Part shown: one piece after another, positions 45,258-55,383 of the stretch | How positions within the stretch are numbered: the stretch's first letter is position 1 | How the letters are laid out: every line of letters begins with the position of its first letter | Notes under the pieces: generated by a model | Told to the model about the DNA's origin: nothing | Seen by the model: only the letters and a program-made list of their open reading frames with translations | The model's database searches: none | Translations under genes and position numbers: made by a program | Assembly (NCBI RefSeq): GCF_025917685.1 | Contig: NZ_CP089518.1 | Location: 374,501 to 438,500 of the forward strand | Reading direction: 5' to 3' | DNA length: 64,000 bases | From: Bacillus cereus | Lineage (GTDB): Bacteria; Bacillota; Bacilli; Bacillales; Bacillaceae_G

Positions 45258-46922
45258 ATGAAGAAAACATGGTGGAAAGAAGCAGTTGCTTATCAAATTT
45301 ATCCACGAAGCTTTATGGATTCGAATGGTGATGGTATTGGAGATTTACAAGGTATTATTGCAAAGCTGGATTATTTAAAAGATTTAGGTATAGATGTAAT
45401 TTGGATTTGTCCAATGTATAAGTCGCCTAATGATGATAATGGTTATGATATTAGTGATTATCAAGATATTATGGATGAGTTTGGTACAATGGCAGATTTT
45501 GATGCTTTACTAGATGAAGTTCATAAGCGTGACATGAAACTTATTATTGATTTAGTTATTAATCATACGAGTGATGAACATCCATGGTTTATTGAATCTC
45601 GTTCATCTAAAGACAATCCGAAGCGTGATTGGTACATTTGGCATGATGGTAAAGACGGCGTAGAACCAAACAACTGGGAAAGTATTTTTAATGGTTCGGC
45701 ATGGGAGTATGATGAAGTAACAGAACAATATTATTTACATTTATTCTCACGTAAACAACCAGATTTAAACTGGGAGAATAAAGAAGTTCGTGAAGTGTTA
45801 TATGATACAGTTAATTGGTGGCTTGATAAAGGGATTGATGGTTTCCGTGTTGATGCAATTAGTCATATTAAAAAAGAAGATGGCTTCAAGGATATGCCAA
45901 ATCCAAAAGAATTAAAATATGTACCATCTTTTGATAAACATATGAATGTGGACGGTATTCAACCTTTATTAGAAGAGTTAAAAGAAAATACATTTTCTAA
46001 GTACGATATTATGACTGTTGGTGAAGCTAATGGCGTTAAGATTGAAGATGCTGAGCTTTGGGTTGGAGAAGAGCAAGGTAAATTCAATATGGTATTCCAG
46101 TTTGAACATTTAAGCTTATGGGATGCAGAAAAGAAGAAAGACCTTGATGTTGTAGGATTGAAAAAGGTATTAACGAAATGGCAAAAAGGATTAGAAAATA
46201 AGGGATGGAATGCTTTATATATCGAGAATCACGATAAGCCACGTATCGTTTCAACGTGGGGAGATGATAAACAATATTGGCGTGAAAGTGCAACAGCTCT
46301 AGGAGCGATGTATTTCTTTATGCACGGTACACCGTTTATTTATCAAGGACAAGAAATTGGTATGACAAATGTTCAGTTACCAAATATTGAAGATTACGAT
46401 GATGTAGCAATTAAAAATTTATATCGAGAGAAAATTGCAGAGGGCGTATCACATCAAGATATGATGGAAATTATATGGGCTTCTTGCCGTGATAATTCAC
46501 GTACACCTATGCAGTGGAACGATGAGATGAATGCTGGTTTCACAACAAGTGCACCTTGGTTTGGCATGAATCCAAATTACAAAGAAATTAATGTTGAAAA
46601 GCAAAAAAATGACGAAAAGTCTATTTTCAATTTCTATAAAAAAATGATTGCCTTGAAAAAAGAGCACGATGTATTGAATTATGGTACGTACGATTTACTT
46701 TTAGAGGACGATCCACAAATTTATGCGTATACACGTACGTTACAGGATGAAAAAGTCATTGTAATTAGTAATATCTCAAAAGAGGAAGCTGTGTATAACG
46801 AGCCTTTATTTGCACTAGAACGCAAACGTTTGCTTTTAAATAACTATGAAGTTACGGAAAATGAACAAGTAACTTCAATCACGTTAAAACCTTATGAAAC
46901 AAGGGTTTATCGCATTTTATAA
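45258..46922 (+). CDS. malL: Oligo-1,6-glucosidase / alpha-glucosidase (GH13)
   Basis: A 554-residue cytoplasmic GH13 alpha-glucosidase. Catalytic residues are D199 in GFRVDAIS, E256 in VGEANG and D326 in ENHDKPR; the N-terminal YQIYPRSFMDSNGDGIGDLQG is typical of oligo-1,6-glucosidase/MalL. It hydrolyses isomaltose-type or related alpha-glucosides taken up by the PTS system encoded next. ATG at 45258 follows AAAAGGAGAG; an in-frame ATG seven codons upstream is not favoured. Trehalose-6-phosphate hydrolase is a related alternative. Confidence 0.88.
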   Translation: MKKTWWKEAVAYQIYPRSFMDSNGDGIGDLQGIIAKLDYLKDLGIDVIWICPMYKSPNDDNGYDISDYQDIMDEFGTMADFDALLDEVHKRDMKLIIDLVINHTSDEHPWFIESRSSKDNPKRDWYIWHDGKDGVEPNNWESIFNGSAWEYDEVTEQYYLHLFSRKQPDLNWENKEVREVLYDTVNWWLDKGIDGFRVDAISHIKKEDGFKDMPNPKELKYVPSFDKHMNVDGIQPLLEELKENTFSKYDIMTVGEANGVKIEDAELWVGEEQGKFNMVFQFEHLSLWDAEKKKDLDVVGLKKVLTKWQKGLENKGWNALYIENHDKPRIVSTWGDDKQYWRESATALGAMYFFMHGTPFIYQGQEIGMTNVQLPNIEDYDDVAIKNLYREKIAEGVSHQDMMEIIWASCRDNSRTPMQWNDEMNAGFTTSAPWFGMNPNYKEINVEKQKNDEKSIFNFYKKMIALKKEHDVLNYGTYDLLLEDDPQIYAYTRTLQDEKVIVISNISKEEAVYNEPLFALERKRLLLNNYEVTENEQVTSITLKPYETRVYRIL

Positions 46923-46923
46923 T

Positions 46924-46955
46924 AAAAAAGGATGCTCTTTGAGCATCTTTTTTTA
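46924..46955 (+). terminator. Terminator after the alpha-glucosidase gene
   Basis: Stem AAAGGATGCTC with GAGCATCTTTT, loop TTT, followed by T8. The PTS gene thus has its own promoter. Confidence 0.85.
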
Positions 46956-46983
46956 TGAAAAAAAATAAATTTCTATTGCAATG

Positions 46984-47025
46984 TGAAAACGCTTTTATTA
47001 AAATAGATTTATGAAAACGGTTGCG
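46984..47025 (+). promoter_or_regulatory. Two cre-like boxes upstream of the PTS gene
   Basis: TGAAAACGCTTTTA (46984-46997) and TGAAAACGGTTGCG (47012-47025) each match most of the cre consensus; a related inverted half (CGTTTTCAT near 47051) follows. They suggest CcpA or a LacI-type regulator acting on the PTS gene. Confidence 0.45.
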
Positions 47026-47123
47026 CAATAAAAAAATAGGATATAAGGAATCGTTTTCATAAGAGAAACAGAAATTATAATTTAAATCATTATGTTGTTA
47101 TAAATAAAGGGGAGGAAGAACAG

Positions 47124-48761
47124 ATGAAAATTACGTCTTTTGATTTTTGGCAAAAGTTCGGGAAGGCATTATTAGTTGTTGTAGCTGTAATGCCAGCAGC
47201 GGGCTTAATGATTTCTATCGGGAAGTTAATTGGGATGTCTGCTGGGGATATTAACGCAGTTCATACAATTGCTCGCGTAATGGAAGACATCGGTTGGGCA
47301 ATTATTACAAATCTACACATTTTATTCGCAGTAGCAATTGGGGGATCTTGGGCGAAGGATCGCGCAGGTGGTGCATTTGCAGCACTATTAGCATTCGTCT
47401 TAACCAATAGAATTACAGGAGCTATATTTGGCGTAAACGCTCAAATGTTAGCGGATTCAAAAGCGACAGTTTCTTCAGTATTAGCAGGAGATTTAGTTGT
47501 AAAAGATTACTTTACTTCTGTACTTGGTGCACCAGCATTAAACATGGGAGTTTTCGTAGGGATTATCACAGGTTTCTTAGGAGCTACTTTATATAACAAG
47601 TATTATAACTATAATAAATTGCCACAGGCATTAGCATTCTTTAATGGAAAACGATTCGTACCGTTCGTTGTAATTGTTTGGTCTACAGTCACTGCGATTG
47701 TATTATCACTTTTATGGCCATTTATCCAAAGTGGATTAAATGAATTTGGTCGTTGGATTGCAGCATCTAAAGATAGTGCGCCAGTTGTTGCGCCATTTGT
47801 ATATGGAACATTAGAACGTTTATTATTACCATTTGGATTACATCATATGTTAACGATTCCGATGAACTACACAGAGCTAGGCGGAACATACACGATGTTA
47901 ACTGGCTCAAAAGTTGGACAAATCGTAGCAGGACAAGATCCATTGTGGCTTGCATGGATTACAGATTTAAATAACTTATTAGCAAGTGGAGATACGAAAG
48001 CATATAACGATTTATTAAATAATGTCGTACCAGCTCGCTTCAAAGCGGGACAAGTTATTGGTTCATCAGCAGCTTTAATGGGTATCGCATTCGCGATGTT
48101 CCGTAACGTAGATAAAGATAAGCGTGCAAAATATAAACCAATGTTCTTATCAGCAGCATTAGCAGTATTCTTAACAGGTGTTACAGAACCAATTGAATTC
48201 ATGTTCATGTTTATTGCACCAGTATTATATGTTGTATATGCAATTACAACAGGACTTGCATTCGCATTAGCAGATTTAATTCATTTACGTGTTCATGCAT
48301 TTGGATTTATTGAGTTAATTACTCGTACACCAATGATGGTTAACGCAGGTTTAACAAGAGATTTAATCAATTTCGTTATCGTTTCATTAGTGTTCTTCGG
48401 TCTTAATTTTACATTATTCAACTTCTTAATTAAAAAGTTCAATTTACCAACACCAGGTCGTGCGGGTAACTATATTGATAATGAAGATGAGTCATCAGAA
48501 GGAACAGGAAACGTACAAGATGGTTCATTAGCAACAAAAGTTATCGATTTATTAGGTGGAAAAGAAAATATTGCTGACGTAGATGCTTGTATGACACGTT
48601 TACGTGTAACAGTAAAAGATTTAGATGTTGTTGCACCAGAAGCACAATGGAAACAAAATGGTGCTTTAGGACTTATCGTAAAAGATAAAGGTGTACAAGC
48701 AGTATATGGCCCGAAAGCTGACGTATTAAAGTCAGACATTCAAGATATGTTAGGTGCGTAA
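47124..48761 (+). CDS. PTS transporter, glucose-superfamily IICB component
   Basis: A 545-residue phosphotransferase permease. The IIC domain (about residues 1-440) has ten or so hydrophobic segments and the TEPIEFMFMFIAP signature; the IIB domain follows a linker and holds the phosphorylated cysteine C489 in DACMTRLRVTV. There is no IIA domain, so phosphate must come from another protein such as the glucose IIA. Together with the alpha-glucosidase gene, an alpha-glucoside (maltose or isomaltose type) is the likely substrate. Confidence 0.9.
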   Translation: MKITSFDFWQKFGKALLVVVAVMPAAGLMISIGKLIGMSAGDINAVHTIARVMEDIGWAIITNLHILFAVAIGGSWAKDRAGGAFAALLAFVLTNRITGAIFGVNAQMLADSKATVSSVLAGDLVVKDYFTSVLGAPALNMGVFVGIITGFLGATLYNKYYNYNKLPQALAFFNGKRFVPFVVIVWSTVTAIVLSLLWPFIQSGLNEFGRWIAASKDSAPVVAPFVYGTLERLLLPFGLHHMLTIPMNYTELGGTYTMLTGSKVGQIVAGQDPLWLAWITDLNNLLASGDTKAYNDLLNNVVPARFKAGQVIGSSAALMGIAFAMFRNVDKDKRAKYKPMFLSAALAVFLTGVTEPIEFMFMFIAPVLYVVYAITTGLAFALADLIHLRVHAFGFIELITRTPMMVNAGLTRDLINFVIVSLVFFGLNFTLFNFLIKKFNLPTPGRAGNYIDNEDESSEGTGNVQDGSLATKVIDLLGGKENIADVDACMTRLRVTVKDLDVVAPEAQWKQNGALGLIVKDKGVQAVYGPKADVLKSDIQDMLGA

Positions 48762-48765
48762 TAAT

Positions 48766-49557
48766 ATGAAATTGCTAACTTTAAATTGTCACTCTTGGCA
48801 AGAAGAGAATCAAATTGAAAAAATAAAGTATCTTGCTAAAGTAATTCAAGAAGAAGATTATGATGTGATCGCATTGCAAGAAGTAAGTCAGTCTATACAA
48901 GCTGAAAATGTATGCGGTAACAAGAAAAAAGATAATTTTGGACTTTTACTGCTAGAAGAGTTAAGAGCATTAAATGTAAAAGAATACAATATTATTTGGG
49001 ATTTCTCTCATATTGGATATGATGTGTACGAGGAAGGATTAGCAATTATAACAAAGCACAACATTGTAAAGGAAGATACGTTCTTTATCTCAGAAAATAA
49101 GGATACAACGTATTGGAAAACACGCAAAATTGTAAGTGCAACAATTGCTTATAATGATAAGAATATAACGTTTTATTCTTGCCATCTTGGCTGGTGGAAT
49201 GATGAAGAAGAATCATTCAAAGGTCAAGTCAATCGTTTAATGGAGCGTGTAAATAGCAATGGACTTTCCTTCCTAATGGGTGATTTTAATAACAATGCTC
49301 GTTTGCAAGGAGAGGGTTATGAGTACATTATGCAAAAAGGCTTATACGACACATATGAACTAGCAATGGAGAAGGATGAAGGAACAACTGTCCAAGGTGA
49401 GATTGCTGGTTGGGATGAAAATAAACAAAACTTAAGAATCGACTTAATATTAAGTAATCAAAGTAAAATGGTTAGTTCTTCAAAAGTTATTTTTAATGGT
49501 ACAAATCGAAATGTAATTTCAGATCATTTCGGTGTAGAGGTACAATTAGATATATAA
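48766..49557 (+). CDS. Endonuclease/exonuclease/phosphatase-family protein
   Basis: A 263-residue EEP-fold enzyme. Catalytic landmarks are LQEVSQS (metal glutamate, near residue 40), MGDFNNNA and ISDHFGV at the C-terminus, with the N-terminal TLNCHSW. It has no signal peptide, so it acts in the cytoplasm. It follows the PTS gene by 4 bases and is certainly co-transcribed. In this context a sugar- or lipid-phosphate phosphodiesterase is more plausible than a DNase, but the substrate is unknown. Confidence 0.8.
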   Translation: MKLLTLNCHSWQEENQIEKIKYLAKVIQEEDYDVIALQEVSQSIQAENVCGNKKKDNFGLLLLEELRALNVKEYNIIWDFSHIGYDVYEEGLAIITKHNIVKEDTFFISENKDTTYWKTRKIVSATIAYNDKNITFYSCHLGWWNDEEESFKGQVNRLMERVNSNGLSFLMGDFNNNARLQGEGYEYIMQKGLYDTYELAMEKDEGTTVQGEIAGWDENKQNLRIDLILSNQSKMVSSSKVIFNGTNRNVISDHFGVEVQLDI

Positions 49558-49565
49558 TAGAAGAA

Positions 49566-49602
49566 ATCCTCACAGATAATAAAAAGCTGTGAGGATTTTT
49601 TT
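49566..49602 (+). terminator. Terminator of the PTS-EEP operon
   Basis: AATCCTCACAG with CTGTGAGGATT, loop of 11, followed by T6. A second stem (AATACAAGTATTT at 49607-49619 with AAATACTTGTATT at 49628-49640, then TTTT) lies just beyond it. Confidence 0.9.
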
Positions 49603-49714
49603 GATGAATACAAGTATTTCCAAGAGAAAATACTTGTATTTTTTATGACATTTCCTATATATTTGTTATTATTGAATGTAAAACTAATTTGGTCATTTTG
49701 TATGCATACTTTTT

Positions 49715-49738
49715 CTACTTCGTTATATAATGAAGTAG
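49715..49738. promoter_or_regulatory. 24-bp near-perfect palindrome overlapping a -10 box
   Basis: CTACTTCGTTAT and ATAATGAAGTAG are inverted repeats with one mismatch. The centre contains TATAAT (49726-49731). It lies 125 bases before the YhgE/Pip gene and looks like a repressor operator, perhaps TetR-type. No regulator gene is nearby. Otherwise this 305-base gap holds only the two terminators. Confidence 0.5.
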
Positions 49739-49862
49739 GTGAAATATTTAATGGAAAAATAGTGCGTTTTTGGTTAATCCACGATGTAGAAAGTGATATA
49801 ATTGCAAAATGTATGTATCATTTTCTAAAGAAGGAAAAATATATAATTAGGTGATAACTTTT

Positions 49863-52838
49863 ATGAAACAAATTTGGCGTATTTATAAGACAGATTTACG
49901 GAATGTAGCCAAACATTGGGCTGCAATTGTTATTGTTTTAGGGTTAATGATTTTACCATCGTTATATGCATGGTTTAACATTAAAGCTTCTTGGGATCCT
50001 TACGGAAATACGAAAGGAATCCAGATTGCAGTTTCTAACCAAGATGTTGGATCAAATTTAAGAGGGAAAGATATTAACATCGGAGAAGAAATTGTAGATT
50101 CACTTAAGAAGGACAAAAATTTCGGATGGAAGTTTGTTGATGAAAAGCAAGCAATTTATGGAGTAGAGCGTGGAGATTATTCCGCAAGTATTACTATTCC
50201 AAAAGATTTTTCTGAAAAGATTGCAACAGTCTTGAATGAAAATCCACAGAAACCAGAAATTGATTACTATGTAAATGAAAAGGTGAATGCCATTGCACCG
50301 AAGATTACAGCTAAAGGTGCATCGGGTCTTACAGAAGAGGTTAGTAAAAACTTTGTTAAAACAGCAAACGGTGAGATTTTTAAAATCTTCAATGACCTTG
50401 GAATCGATTTAGAAACTAACTTACCGAGTATTGAGAAGGTCAAGGATCTTGTCTTTAAGTTAGAAGCACAGTTCCCAGAAATGAATACACTTGTGGATAA
50501 GGCATTAGATGATGCGACTCGGGCAGAAGATGTTGTGAAAGTAGCGCAAAAAGAGTTACCAGTTGTAGAAAGTGTTATGAATGATGGGCAAGAAGCGTTA
50601 GGGAATTTAGATAAATTCTTTGCGAGAAATGATGAAACATTGAAACGTGCTCCAGGAACTATTAAGAATAATTTAATTGTAATGCAACAAGGTTTAGATA
50701 GTGCGGCAGCAATTACAGATTTCTTAAAAAATCCATCATTTGATTCTAATCTGACACTTCCAGATCCGGCTAAATTCCCAGTGTTGCCTAATATAACTAT
50801 TCCGCACGTACCACAAATACCAGAAATTCCAGCGTTACCGCAAGTGAATGGTGAGGGGTATAAAAATATTGCTACAAATATTGATCAAACTGTAAACAAT
50901 GTTTTCAATTCTACTCGTGTTGGAACGGCATATGTGAAAAGTGTTATGGATGGGCTTCAAAATAAGGGTGTGGACCCAGCTGTAGCTCAGAAAAACGTTC
51001 AGGATGCTTCAAAACTTCTCCAAGACCGTATTGATAGTGTTTCATATTTAATTGATTTCTTTACAACTTTTAAAGAATCAGCTTCAACGGACTTTGGTAA
51101 GCAGTTCTTTGGAAACAGAGCGGAAAGTCTAAAAGTGCTTAAAAATTCTATGGTGGATGTTAATAACAGAGTTAAGCATGTAGGAAATTTAATTAGTTCG
51201 GGACAAGAAGTTAAACAAGATGTGCGAGATGGTATTAATCAAAAACTAGACACAGTGAATAATTTAGTTAATCAGGCTGAGAAGGACTATAACGCAACAT
51301 TTGTAGCAGATTTCGAAAAAGCAGTAAGCACAGCTGAGCAATTGAAAAACACAGCTGAAAATGTAAAAGAAGACGCTCAGCAGTTAAGAGGGAATTTAAA
51401 TCAAGATATAAAAGCAGCAAATGATTTAGTAAACCAAACAAATGAAGCATTAGACAATGGTAGAGAAAAATATGATAAGGCTGTAAATGATTACAGCAGA
51501 TTAAAAACGGAGCTTGAAAAAGCAAGAGAAGACTTAAGTAACAAAGGTGTTAATGGATTAGATTCTACAAAAGTAGCCTTAAATGATTTAAATGGACAGT
51601 TCAAAGCAGGATGGAATTTAGTTAATGATATGATTCCGGTTATGGAAAGTACAAATAAAGTTTTGGGCGATGTGAATAGTGATAAAAATCTTAATGGCAC
51701 AATCGCTAAGTTAAATAAAGCAAAAGATGGTTTGCAAAAAGGAATGGATTTAACTGATAAAGGAATTGACGCTATTAATAAAGGTCAAAAACCAGCAGCA
51801 GATGTTATTGAAAGTATTAATCAAGTGTCTAAAAATGTTTCGGGCCAAATTGGTGACATTTTAGCTAAATATGACTCAGAAATCACTCCAAATTTCAATG
51901 CAGCAATTGCTCGTACAAAAGAGATGTCTAAAAATACATCTCAAATTTTAGGCGAGGCAGATAAGAAGCTTCCAGATGTGAAAAAATTACTTGAAGACTC
52001 ATCAAAAGGCTTAGTAGATGGTCAAAAGAAAATTGCAGATATTAAAGCTGAAATGCCAGCTACTGAGAAAAAGATTAAAGAATTAGCAAATAAAATTCGT
52101 GATTTTGAATCAGAAGAGGATATAAAAGACATCATACGCTTATTAAAGAATGATGTTGAAAAGCAAAGTGATTACTTCGCGAATCCAGTAAATTTAAAAG
52201 AGAATAAATTATTTGCAATGCCGAACTACGGTTCAGCAATGTCACCATTCTATACAGTGCTTGCATTATGGGTAGGCGCATTATTAATGGTTTCGTTATT
52301 AACGGTAGAAGTACATGAAGAGGGCGCGAATTATAAGAGCCATGAAGTTTACTTCGGACGTTTATTAACATTCTTAACGATAGGTCTTTCACAAGCGTTT
52401 ATCGTATCAATGGGAGATATATTCTTACTCGGTACGTACGTAGTCGATAAGTTCTGGTTTGTGTTATTTAGTTTATTTATCGGTGGAGTCTTTGTTTGTA
52501 TCGTATACTCACTCGTTTCTATTTTCGGAAACGTTGGGAAATCGATGGCGATTATTTTACTTGTACTACAAGTAGCAGGATCGGGTGGTACGTTCCCAAT
52601 TCAAATGACACCACCATTCTTCCAAGCGATTTATCCGTTCTTACCATTCACATATGCAATTAGTGCAATTCGTGAAACAGTTGGCGGAATGCTTTGGGAT
52701 ATAGTAATAAGAGATTTACTTGTGTTAAGTGTTTTCGTAGTAGTTATGATTATTGCTGCGTTATTACTGAAAACACCAATTAACAAATCGAGTGAAAAGT
52801 TTGTTGAGAACGCAAAAGGAAGTAAAATTATTCATTAA
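49863..52838 (+). CDS. YhgE/Pip-family large membrane protein
   Basis: A 991-residue protein with one N-terminal membrane helix (HWAAIVIVLGLMILPSLYAWF) and about five at the C-terminus. Between them lie some 750 residues of extracellular, mostly coiled-coil sequence with a proline-rich IPALPQ segment near residue 330. This is the layout of the phage-infection protein Pip, YhgE and EsaA/YueB proteins, which form elongated cell-surface dimers serving as phage receptors or parts of type VII secretion machines. No ESX genes are adjacent. The ATG at 49863 follows AGGTGA by about 8 bases. Confidence 0.88.
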   Translation: MKQIWRIYKTDLRNVAKHWAAIVIVLGLMILPSLYAWFNIKASWDPYGNTKGIQIAVSNQDVGSNLRGKDINIGEEIVDSLKKDKNFGWKFVDEKQAIYGVERGDYSASITIPKDFSEKIATVLNENPQKPEIDYYVNEKVNAIAPKITAKGASGLTEEVSKNFVKTANGEIFKIFNDLGIDLETNLPSIEKVKDLVFKLEAQFPEMNTLVDKALDDATRAEDVVKVAQKELPVVESVMNDGQEALGNLDKFFARNDETLKRAPGTIKNNLIVMQQGLDSAAAITDFLKNPSFDSNLTLPDPAKFPVLPNITIPHVPQIPEIPALPQVNGEGYKNIATNIDQTVNNVFNSTRVGTAYVKSVMDGLQNKGVDPAVAQKNVQDASKLLQDRIDSVSYLIDFFTTFKESASTDFGKQFFGNRAESLKVLKNSMVDVNNRVKHVGNLISSGQEVKQDVRDGINQKLDTVNNLVNQAEKDYNATFVADFEKAVSTAEQLKNTAENVKEDAQQLRGNLNQDIKAANDLVNQTNEALDNGREKYDKAVNDYSRLKTELEKAREDLSNKGVNGLDSTKVALNDLNGQFKAGWNLVNDMIPVMESTNKVLGDVNSDKNLNGTIAKLNKAKDGLQKGMDLTDKGIDAINKGQKPAADVIESINQVSKNVSGQIGDILAKYDSEITPNFNAAIARTKEMSKNTSQILGEADKKLPDVKKLLEDSSKGLVDGQKKIADIKAEMPATEKKIKELANKIRDFESEEDIKDIIRLLKNDVEKQSDYFANPVNLKENKLFAMPNYGSAMSPFYTVLALWVGALLMVSLLTVEVHEEGANYKSHEVYFGRLLTFLTIGLSQAFIVSMGDIFLLGTYVVDKFWFVLFSLFIGGVFVCIVYSLVSIFGNVGKSMAIILLVLQVAGSGGTFPIQMTPPFFQAIYPFLPFTYAISAIRETVGGMLWDIVIRDLLVLSVFVVVMIIAALLLKTPINKSSEKFVENAKGSKIIH

Positions 52839-52842
52839 AAAT

Positions 52843-52878
52843 AAAAGGTTCCTACCGATAGTGGTAGGAACCTTTTTG
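52843..52878. terminator. Bidirectional terminator between yhgE-like gene and topB
   Basis: Perfect 14-bp stem AAAAGGTTCCTACC with GGTAGGAACCTTTT, loop of 6, then T/A runs; convergent genes. Confidence 0.9.
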
Positions 52879-52879
52879 T

Positions 52880-55069
52880 TTAATCAAATTTTAATTTCTT
52901 TAATGCTTCTGCGAATGGATTGTTTAATGGTTCTTCTTCTTTGTTCTGTTGTTTCATATATTTTTGGACGTCACGTTTATCAGCTTTGCTGCCGGATTCT
53001 TTTTTACGTCTCTCTTGGAATGTAGAAAGTTTCTCACGATAGCCACATTTACATGCGAAAATTTGGCCCGCTCCTTCACCACGTAGTTCTAGTTTCTTCT
53101 TACATTGCGGACAACGAGCGTTTGTTGTACGAGATACATTTTTACGATGACCACACTCACGGTCTTGGCAAACGAGCATTTTACCTTTTTTGCCGTTTAC
53201 TTCTAACATCGGTTTACCGCAGTCTGGACAAGACTTCGTTGAAATGTTGTCATGTTTATATTTTTTATCACTCGATTTAATTTCAGCAACAATTTCTTTC
53301 GTATAGTTCTTCATTTCTGAAATGAATACTTCTTTCTTTAATTTTCCTTTAGCGATAGCTTCTAACTTTTGCTCCCATTCACCAGTTAGTGTAGGAGATT
53401 TCAGTTCTTCTGGCACTAAATCAAGTAACTGACGGCCTTTTGAAGTAATATGAATATCTTTACCACGTTTTTCAAGTAAGAACGAATTGAATAACTTGTC
53501 GATAATATCAGCACGCGTTGCTACAGTACCTAATCCACCAGTTGACTTTAACGTGTCAGCAAGTTGTTTGTTTTGCGTATCCATGTATTTTGTTGGGTTT
53601 TCCATCGCTGAAAGTAATGTTGCTTCATTAAAGCGTGCAGGTGCTTTCGTTTGACCTGATGTTTGGACAATTAGTTTTATGTTTAATGTATCGCCTTTTT
53701 CGATTCGAGGTAAGATTTGTTCTCTAACATCATCGATTGCATCATCATCTTCAAATCGATTTTCATAAACCTCTTTCCAACCAGCATGTAAAATCGTTTT
53801 TCCGCGTGCGATGAACGTTTCGTCACCAATTTTCGTGCGCAATGTTAGTTGTTCATATTCAAAGGCCGGGAATAAAACAGCTAAGAAACGTTTTACAACT
53901 AAGTCATAAATTTTACGTTCTTTATCTGTGAAAGCTGAGAAGTTTACATAGCTCTCTGTTGGAATAATTGCGTGATGATCACTTACTTTACTATCATCAA
54001 CAAATGATTTATTAGATTTTACAGGTTTCTGCAATACTTTATGTGCTAAAGGACGGTATTCTCCAACTCCGCAAGCTTTCAGACGCTCTGGAAGTGTTCC
54101 GACAATATCAGATGAAATATAGCGTGAATCTGTACGAGGGTACGTTAAAACTTTATGCTGTTCATATAATTTTTGCATAATGTTTAATGTTTCTTTCGCA
54201 GAGTAACCAAATATTTTATTCGCATCACGTTGTAGCTCAGTTAAATCGTAAAGACCAGGAGCGAACGATTTCTTTTGTTTTTTATCAATGTCTACAACAG
54301 TAGCATTTTGCTTACTGATTTTATTCACAAGTGCATCGATTTTTTCTTTATTGAAGCTGCGACTATTTCCTTTTGTATCTTGCCAAGTTAGTTTTAATCT
54401 CTCAGCTGTTTGAGCTTCGATACCATAGTAAGTTTGAGCTTTGAAATGTTTGATTTCATCTTCACGGCTTGCAATCATGGCTACAGTAGGTGTTTGGACA
54501 CGACCACAATTTAGTTGAGCATTAAAGCGAGTAGTTAATGCTCGAGTCGCATTAAGGCCGATATACCAGTCAGCCTCTGAACGTGCGACAGCAGAAGCGT
54601 ATAGATTATCATATGCTTTTCCTGGTTTTAAATTTGCGAAGCCATCTTTAATTGCTTTATCGGTAACAGATGAAATCCATAGACGTTTAATTGGTTTCTG
54701 CATTTTAACTTTATCGATAATCCAGCGTGCGACCAACTCTCCCTCACGACCGGCGTCAGTAGCTATAATGATTTCATTTACATCTTTTCTAAGAAGCTGA
54801 CTTTTTACAGCGTTAAACTGTTTTCCTGTTTGTTTAATAACGGTTAGTTTTAAACGCTCCGGTAGCATTGGTAAATCTTCTAAATTCCACTGTTTGTATT
54901 TTACATCATAGCTTTCTGGATCAGCTAATGTAACGAGATGACCTAAAGCCCAAGTAACAATATATTTACTACCTTCAAGATAGCCGTTCCCTTTTTTATC
55001 ACATTTCAGTACACGTGCGATATCACGTGCAACAGAAGGTTTTTCAGCAATTACAATACTTTTTGCCAT
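52880..55069 (-). CDS. topB: DNA topoisomerase III
   Basis: A 729-residue type IA topoisomerase that relaxes and decatenates DNA through a covalent 5'-phosphotyrosine. The Toprim motif IAEKPSVARDIARVL is at the N-terminus, the active tyrosine lies in LTYPRTDSRYI (near residue 310), and two zinc-ribbon motifs (CPDCGKP...CQDRECGH and CPQCKKK...CKCGYR) close the protein. The start at 55069 (MAKSIVIAEK) follows AAAGGATG; a longer frame upstream is not supported. A housekeeping gene with no operon partners. Confidence 0.95.
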   Translation of the reverse strand: MAKSIVIAEKPSVARDIARVLKCDKKGNGYLEGSKYIVTWALGHLVTLADPESYDVKYKQWNLEDLPMLPERLKLTVIKQTGKQFNAVKSQLLRKDVNEIIIATDAGREGELVARWIIDKVKMQKPIKRLWISSVTDKAIKDGFANLKPGKAYDNLYASAVARSEADWYIGLNATRALTTRFNAQLNCGRVQTPTVAMIASREDEIKHFKAQTYYGIEAQTAERLKLTWQDTKGNSRSFNKEKIDALVNKISKQNATVVDIDKKQKKSFAPGLYDLTELQRDANKIFGYSAKETLNIMQKLYEQHKVLTYPRTDSRYISSDIVGTLPERLKACGVGEYRPLAHKVLQKPVKSNKSFVDDSKVSDHHAIIPTESYVNFSAFTDKERKIYDLVVKRFLAVLFPAFEYEQLTLRTKIGDETFIARGKTILHAGWKEVYENRFEDDDAIDDVREQILPRIEKGDTLNIKLIVQTSGQTKAPARFNEATLLSAMENPTKYMDTQNKQLADTLKSTGGLGTVATRADIIDKLFNSFLLEKRGKDIHITSKGRQLLDLVPEELKSPTLTGEWEQKLEAIAKGKLKKEVFISEMKNYTKEIVAEIKSSDKKYKHDNISTKSCPDCGKPMLEVNGKKGKMLVCQDRECGHRKNVSRTTNARCPQCKKKLELRGEGAGQIFACKCGYREKLSTFQERRKKESGSKADKRDVQKYMKQQNKEEEPLNNPFAEALKKLKFD

Positions 55070-55383
55070 ATTTAAAAACATCCTTTCAAATTTCCATACG
55101 TTAAATATAGCATACATCTTTGTTCTATTCAGTCTCGCGGAAGGTTTGAGTTATTTGTGATGAAATATACCGGGGAGAGTTTTACTTATGTAAATAAAAG
55201 ATTTATATAAATGTCAGATTTTAAAGGGTATCCATTGACATTGTAAATGAATTTCATTTTTATTATATAAAGGCGAAAAATGGTTGAACCAGGAGAGTTA
55301 AGATCTCTATCATTCTTAAAAGGAAAGAACTTGTTATTTTATTAGAATAAGAGTAGACTCTGAAGTAGATGAATAAGTAACAC

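Noticed and set aside
49645..49854. 69-residue frame before the YhgE/Pip gene
   Set aside because: No ribosome site, and it contains the palindrome/-10 region. It is more likely the promoter area.
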